DNA of 64,000 nucleotides from positions 9,434,501 to 9,498,500 of the forward strand of contig CM067530.1 of the NCBI GenBank assembly GCA_034509925.1. Direction: 5' to 3'. Positions 59,143-64,000 of the stretch are shown here, in pieces (within the stretch, counting starts at the first letter, position 1; each line of letters opens with the position of its first letter). This DNA comes from Hirudinaria manillensis (taxonomy: Eukaryota > Annelida > Clitellata > Hirudinida > Hirudinidae). The notes under the pieces were generated by a model. That model was not told the origin of the DNA and searched no databases. It worked only from the letters and a program-made list of their open reading frames with translations. Both the position numbers and the translations under genes were made by a program.

Positions 59143-62100
59143 TCAAGAGGAATAAAGCAGTCGTTGGTAATGAGGATAAATTTCAGAATCGGGAACGAGG
59201 AGCGAAAACTCGAGCTGAACGAGAACTTGGAACTCGTAGGCCAACATTTCTTCCCTGTGAACTTTGAACGTCTCCTCGATGCCCTGCCAAATAATATCGA
59301 GTAATTTACAACCTGAGTCGGTCCTAAAGCTATGCCAATTAAGTCTATAATGGTAAAGAAATTATAATTTGCCAGTTTCAATTCCTAATTATTAGAAACA
59401 GAATAAAATAAAGTTAGAACAGACTAATAAATTGCAACTTCATTATCCAAGAAATCACGATCCTAATAATCGAATTTGCAAGACAGCTCAACTAACTAAT
59501 AAGGTAACCTTATTAACGTAACTTAATCATTTCAGATTAACCACAAAATGTAGAATATTTAAACTTTGCTTTGAAGATACCTGAATGAGTTTCGTGAGTT
59601 CCTGATGTTTGATGTCGTTCAGTTTGGCCGAGAGGATGAGGCAGGCACAGGCGATGCACTTTCGCTTTGGTTTTGTAAGGTAACCCTGCATCCAAATGAG
59701 GAATGTTTTTTGGTTAATGAAGATCTTAGTTTTATTTGTTTATTTATGTTTTGTTTTTCTTAGACTTTTTTTTAGATTTATTTACTTATTATAATTATTT
59801 ATGAATTGGCTCAATTTGAATTTGGCTGAAATAAATATACATGCTTATAAAAATATAGAAAAAGAATTGTAAAGCATAACAAAGGCATATAATAGGAAGC
59901 TACCTTGAGAATGATTTTCTCAAAGAACACGTAGGCCTGAGCAATGTCCCACAAATCAAGTCCACACTAAAAAAGAATTAAAAAAGAATGAATTTAGAAA
60001 CTTACAACAACAACAAGAACAACAGCAACAACAACAACAGCCCATTTAAAATAAGCAGAATAAATGATTGGAAGATTATTTTGAAAGATTTGAGAACCTT
60101 GGTATGGGCAATCTTTTTCATGTCCCTCTTGAGACTTCTTAGTTTGCTGAGAGTCAGTTGAATGTGAGGGAATTTTTCTCTGAACTTTTCGTTCAGTTCT
60201 TTCTTCAGGTCTCCAGGTTTTGCATAATCTATTATTGATGTCTTTGGAAACAAGTCGTCCAAATAATAATCGGGTCAATGAAGATTATTTTCTATACCAT
60301 TGAACTTATTAAAATTAATTAAAAACCATTTTTAAAGAAGAAATTTCAATCAATTTAGGAATAATAATAATGATAATAATAATAATAACAATGTCTTTAA
60401 AACTTTAAGGTCTTGTACTAATACAATACCGACAATAATTAATCTAAACATTAGATTAAAACAATTAATAATTTAATTGTTAGCAAAAATTTGAATTAAA
60501 TTCATCATAAGATTCATCATTCTGAATCACTCAGTTCATCTCAGCAAAATGAACGTCCAAATACCATGTAAGAGGGAAACGTCAGCAGCGTCCTGTGTTT
60601 TCCCGACCTCAGTTCCGGGTCATCGAGCAGGTTCGGGTCGTACACGATCTCCTCCGTGGCTTGGAAGAACTCTAAACGAATTAATTAACATAATTTATAA
60701 TAACGTAACTATTAATACAATGACATCCAGACATTGGTTATGTCATTATTAATATTATTACTATCTTTGCTTGTTAATATCACTAATGTTTAGTGCCAAT
60801 TTAATAACAACGACAAGCTGATGTAAGCTTGGCGAGTGATTCACGGCATGGAAAAGTTTATATCTAACCAAACTGATAATAGTTATTACATTAGTTAACC
60901 ATGAAGATTTCCAAAGCAACAATTTAAGATATTTTTAAAAATTTCTGTGGATCTCCGACTTTCAATTTGAAGCCAAAATAACAGGAAATCATAATTTAAC
61001 CAGCTCTTAAAGCCACAGAAATGAATATGAAATGAAAATTCAGTGCTTAAAAGTGAATTCATGCCTGAAACCTCCAAAAAAACAAGAAGCATGCCAGGCC
61101 ATAAAGAAATGAGTAAGACTTTCTAATTCTGACGACAAATTTGGTGCAAAAGCAGATAACAAAGCAAACGTACTGCTTCCAACCGAGGTAGACTGAAATT
61201 AAAATCGAGACCGAGAAAGATGCCAGAAAGAGGAACAGAAAAGTTTTCAAGACATTGCAATGAAAAGAAATTTAAAAGTCAAGTGATGGTCCCGGTGCCA
61301 TTGGCCGACTTCTGAAGCTGCTACGAGCCCGCCTAAAAGCTACCTCTATTGGCAGACGCCTGTGCCGTCTGTGGGTCCTTGCTTTTGAAAAGCTGAGCAC
61401 CAGTCGAACTGGAGAGACTGCGCTTGAAGGAGAGCAATTCTCTGCTCAAGAAAGAGGCCTTCCCTGACCCCATGTCAGTTGGTTTGAATTTAAATTTAAC
61501 AAATCAACATCATCATCAGCGTCGCTTCAAAATTGTTGAAAGGCATTTGCCGCACTCAAAATGGGAGACAAACGAGATGATGACCGTGGCTTGGAATTAA
61601 TTGATTCGACTCGTTTGAATTTCAAGGCATTTGAAAGTTGAATAATTAAAACCTGGAGACGAGTGGGCGGAGTCCGTGGGGTTGATGGGAGCCATCTGGA
61701 TTGGTTTCGTGATGGTGGCTCGGCTCGGGACTAACAGGTGAGCGTAGGAAACACACTGCAGTTTTAAATAAAGAATTGATTATTCATCACTCCTCGAGTT
61801 ATTGTTGGTCTAGATAAAAATGTTTATGCTGATTCATTTAAAAATATCAAATGCTTAAATCATCAAAGTTTAATTATTGTAAAAAAAATTGTTGAAATTA
61901 TTCAGCAATTTATTATTAGTGCGTATTAGTTCATATGTCTATGAATATATGTCTATATATATATGCTTAGGAGGTCCTCAAAGTGGAGCATTATGTAAAC
62001 ATGTGGTGAAAAGCAAAGAAGGATTGTATTCTCAAGCGATGAGAGAGAGAGAAATGGATTGACAAATATTTTTTTTTTAAATTATTATTATTATTTTAGG

Positions 62101-64000
62101 ATGCAAAAGCACCGACCGGTTCCTCGTTTGAGTTGAGACCCTCCATTGGAATGTTCAGCTGACTTCCAGCTCCAGGTAGTGGCTGATTCTTGTGCACCTG
62201 CTCCCTAATGGCGGATATTCATTGACTTAAGGTTTGCACAATCATTGAAATGATAAAGTAAAAGTTCGTTAAAGATTTATTAAAATCTAACTGGTTAATC
62301 TAGAGGATATTATTTCTAAAAAGTTATTATACTTCTAAGAAAATTTATTATTCTTACAAAACTTTGAATAATCATAATAATAATAATAATCGTAATAATA
62401 ATAATAATGATAATGTAATAATATTATTGCAGCTCAAGTTAAAGAAGCCATAGAATTTTTACTAATAGGCCAGGATGCTAAATCGAGGTCACCACATTAA
62501 TAGGTCAAAATCATTACCATGACTGAGGTCATCACCAAGGTCATTAGCATGACTGGGTCAACAACGTTAAGTCATTGCTCACCTCTGCTGGTGCTTGTAA
62601 GGAATGTTTGAGAAGATGACGAATGGAGATCTTCTGTTGGACCTCATGATAACCACTCTAATTAATTTAAGAGTTAAGTTTAGAAAATTTATTAATCTAT
62701 TTATCATTTATTTAATCTATTATAATCTATTTATTATTTATTTAATCTATTATAATCTATTTATTTAATCTATTATAATCTATTTATTATTTATTTAATC
62801 TATTGTAATCTATTTATTATTTAACAATAAACGAATTAACGATTAAGAGCCATTTAGTAAATTCGTCCCATTGTAATTTTATTTACAATATAAGGCCGAT
62901 AATGACTGACGTGTCAACCAAATATCACGCCACGATTAGGAGGCGTTAAAAAAGAATAACATATAATAAAATTAATTAATAAATAAATTATAATAAATTG
63001 AAAACTAATTACAGACAACACAATCACACGTTTCAAAGTCCCGACCTTTTCCTTAAAATGTTTCCAAGTCTGCTTTGCCTTTGCAGTGAGAAGTTGGAGG
63101 CCTTGTAGCTCTGAGAAGATCGTGTTTTGTTGAAGGAGTATTCAGAACTGGTCGAACTGAGAGGAGAATGGCGACCCAGATGAGGCACAAAGTCACCTGT
63201 GATGCGAGCACACGTATCAAGTTTAGTTCCATGAATTTACATGGACTGAGAATATAAATAGCTGAGTATAAGGTTGGATCAGAGGTGAATCATAGACGAG
63301 CCGGTGATTAGCAATAAAGCAATAAAATTTATAACTAATTAATAATAATTTATAACTAACTAATAATAATAAAACCAAACTCAATTTAACTAATCATTTA
63401 ATTTAATTTAAACGAAAGAAATTAAATAATTTTTTGAAGCGAAGATTAGTCTCCAACCTGCCATTTCATACAAGGCTGGCTTTTCCAGTGCCTGATGCGA
63501 TTCTTCTGACATTGATACGGAAGCAAACAGGAGCTTCTTCCAACTGGATCTCGTGTGTTCATTTGATGAAGCAGCACTTTTTGCTCTTTCGAGATTTTAA
63601 GAAAAACATGATTTATTCATTTATGCTTAACATGATTCTAAGAATTCCTTGTTATCTACCACTTAAATTGACAAATTAGGCCCCTGAAAAGCTGGATTAT
63701 GCAGAACTTACATACTTACAACAATTGCTTAATAAGCTATATTAGCTTAAACTATTAAGAGTGCAAAGCTGTTTCTAAAGAAACTCACTTAAGCACAACT
63801 TGAAGATCATCAACTGATGCTGGAATTGAGTTGAAAAAGTCCCGCGAATTCGTCTCCAAATTTTCACTCTTGTACCTGATCCTGACATCTTTGCATTCGA
63901 GCCTTAACTGAGGATTTTCTGATGGCTGTGTCCCATCTTCTGCAACTATCGTTCCATGAGGTGCACTATTTATTCTGCCAACTTCAATTTGTTCTGGAAC
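59143..64000 (-). CDS. CABLES family protein (Cdk5 and Abl enzyme substrate), 5' end outside window
   Basis: Exons: 64000-63789 (partial), 63585-63458, 63196-63046, 62657-62583, 62204-62117, 61755-61653, 61463-61344, 60671-60565, 60241-60098, 59966-59904, 59685-59581, 59283-59143, all phase-compatible. The N-terminal part is Ser/Arg-rich ([20 protein letters not shown]). The conserved CABLES core follows: [64 protein letters not shown], the cyclin-box-like [20 protein letters not shown] with [13 protein letters not shown], and the end [16 protein letters not shown]...[15 protein letters not shown] proteins link Cdk2/3/5 with Abl and promote tyrosine phosphorylation of Cdks. The acceptor of exon 61463 lacks a pyrimidine tract, and an in-frame ATG just upstream (61474) could serve as an alternative start. 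The gene is convergent with the SH2 adaptor. Confidence 0.9.

Overview
This window is nuclear DNA of an invertebrate animal. It is AT-rich, has no operons, and nearly every gene is split into short exons by GT-AG introns of about 50-1000 bases. The genes recognised are animal families (RALBP1, FKBP6, CABLES, an SLP-76/BLNK-type SH2 adaptor, ABCA transporter, PSMC3). The repeats are typical of invertebrates: a Dong/R4-like non-LTR retrotransposon in TAA repeats, a Helentron-like element, and abundant trinucleotide microsatellites. I cannot name the phylum from the sequence. All exon models were built by hand from the codon frame, AG/GT borders and intron phase. Exon lengths and phases were checked arithmetically and add up except where stated.

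Layout, left to right. 1-1980: no gene seen. 1981-9085 (-): full-size ABCA-type lipid transporter, 18 exons. 10189-15160 (+): RalA-binding protein 1 (RhoGAP), 14 exons. 15161-22085: gene-poor, full of microsatellites. 22116-23430: 5'-truncated, frameshifted R4/Dong-like retrotransposon between TAA repeats. 25504-32087 (+): three exons of an unknown cysteine-rich, C-terminally anchored protein with very long introns, holding a Helentron-like element and a 350-bp TAA tract. 32661-35956 (-): 14-exon gene for an unrecognised 477-residue protein. 35957-41107: no firm gene, but a long imperfect inverted repeat at 36188-36470. 41108-42061 (-): degenerate calmodulin-like EF-hand protein, head to head with 42301-45462 (+): FKBP6-like TPR immunophilin. 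45798-48411 (-): PSMC3/Rpt5 proteasome ATPase, 11 exons. 49379-58551 (+): an SLP-76/BLNK-like adaptor with about ten tyrosine motifs and a C-terminal SH2 domain, 23 exons found, 5' end not found. 59143-64000 (-): CABLES (Cdk5 and Abl enzyme substrate), running off the right edge.

Functionally these are independent housekeeping and signalling genes. Two pairs suggest shared regulation. The EF-hand gene and FKBP6 start about 240 bp apart in opposite directions. The adaptor and CABLES genes converge; both families belong to tyrosine-kinase signalling (SH2 and phosphotyrosine scaffolding, Abl/Cdk5 substrate). The most interesting items are the invertebrate SLP-76/BLNK-like adaptor with its serial phase-1 tyrosine exons, a telomere-repeat insertion flanked by a duplicated splice donor inside it, the Dong-like element with two opposite frameshifts, the long inverted repeat, and two unrecognised genes.
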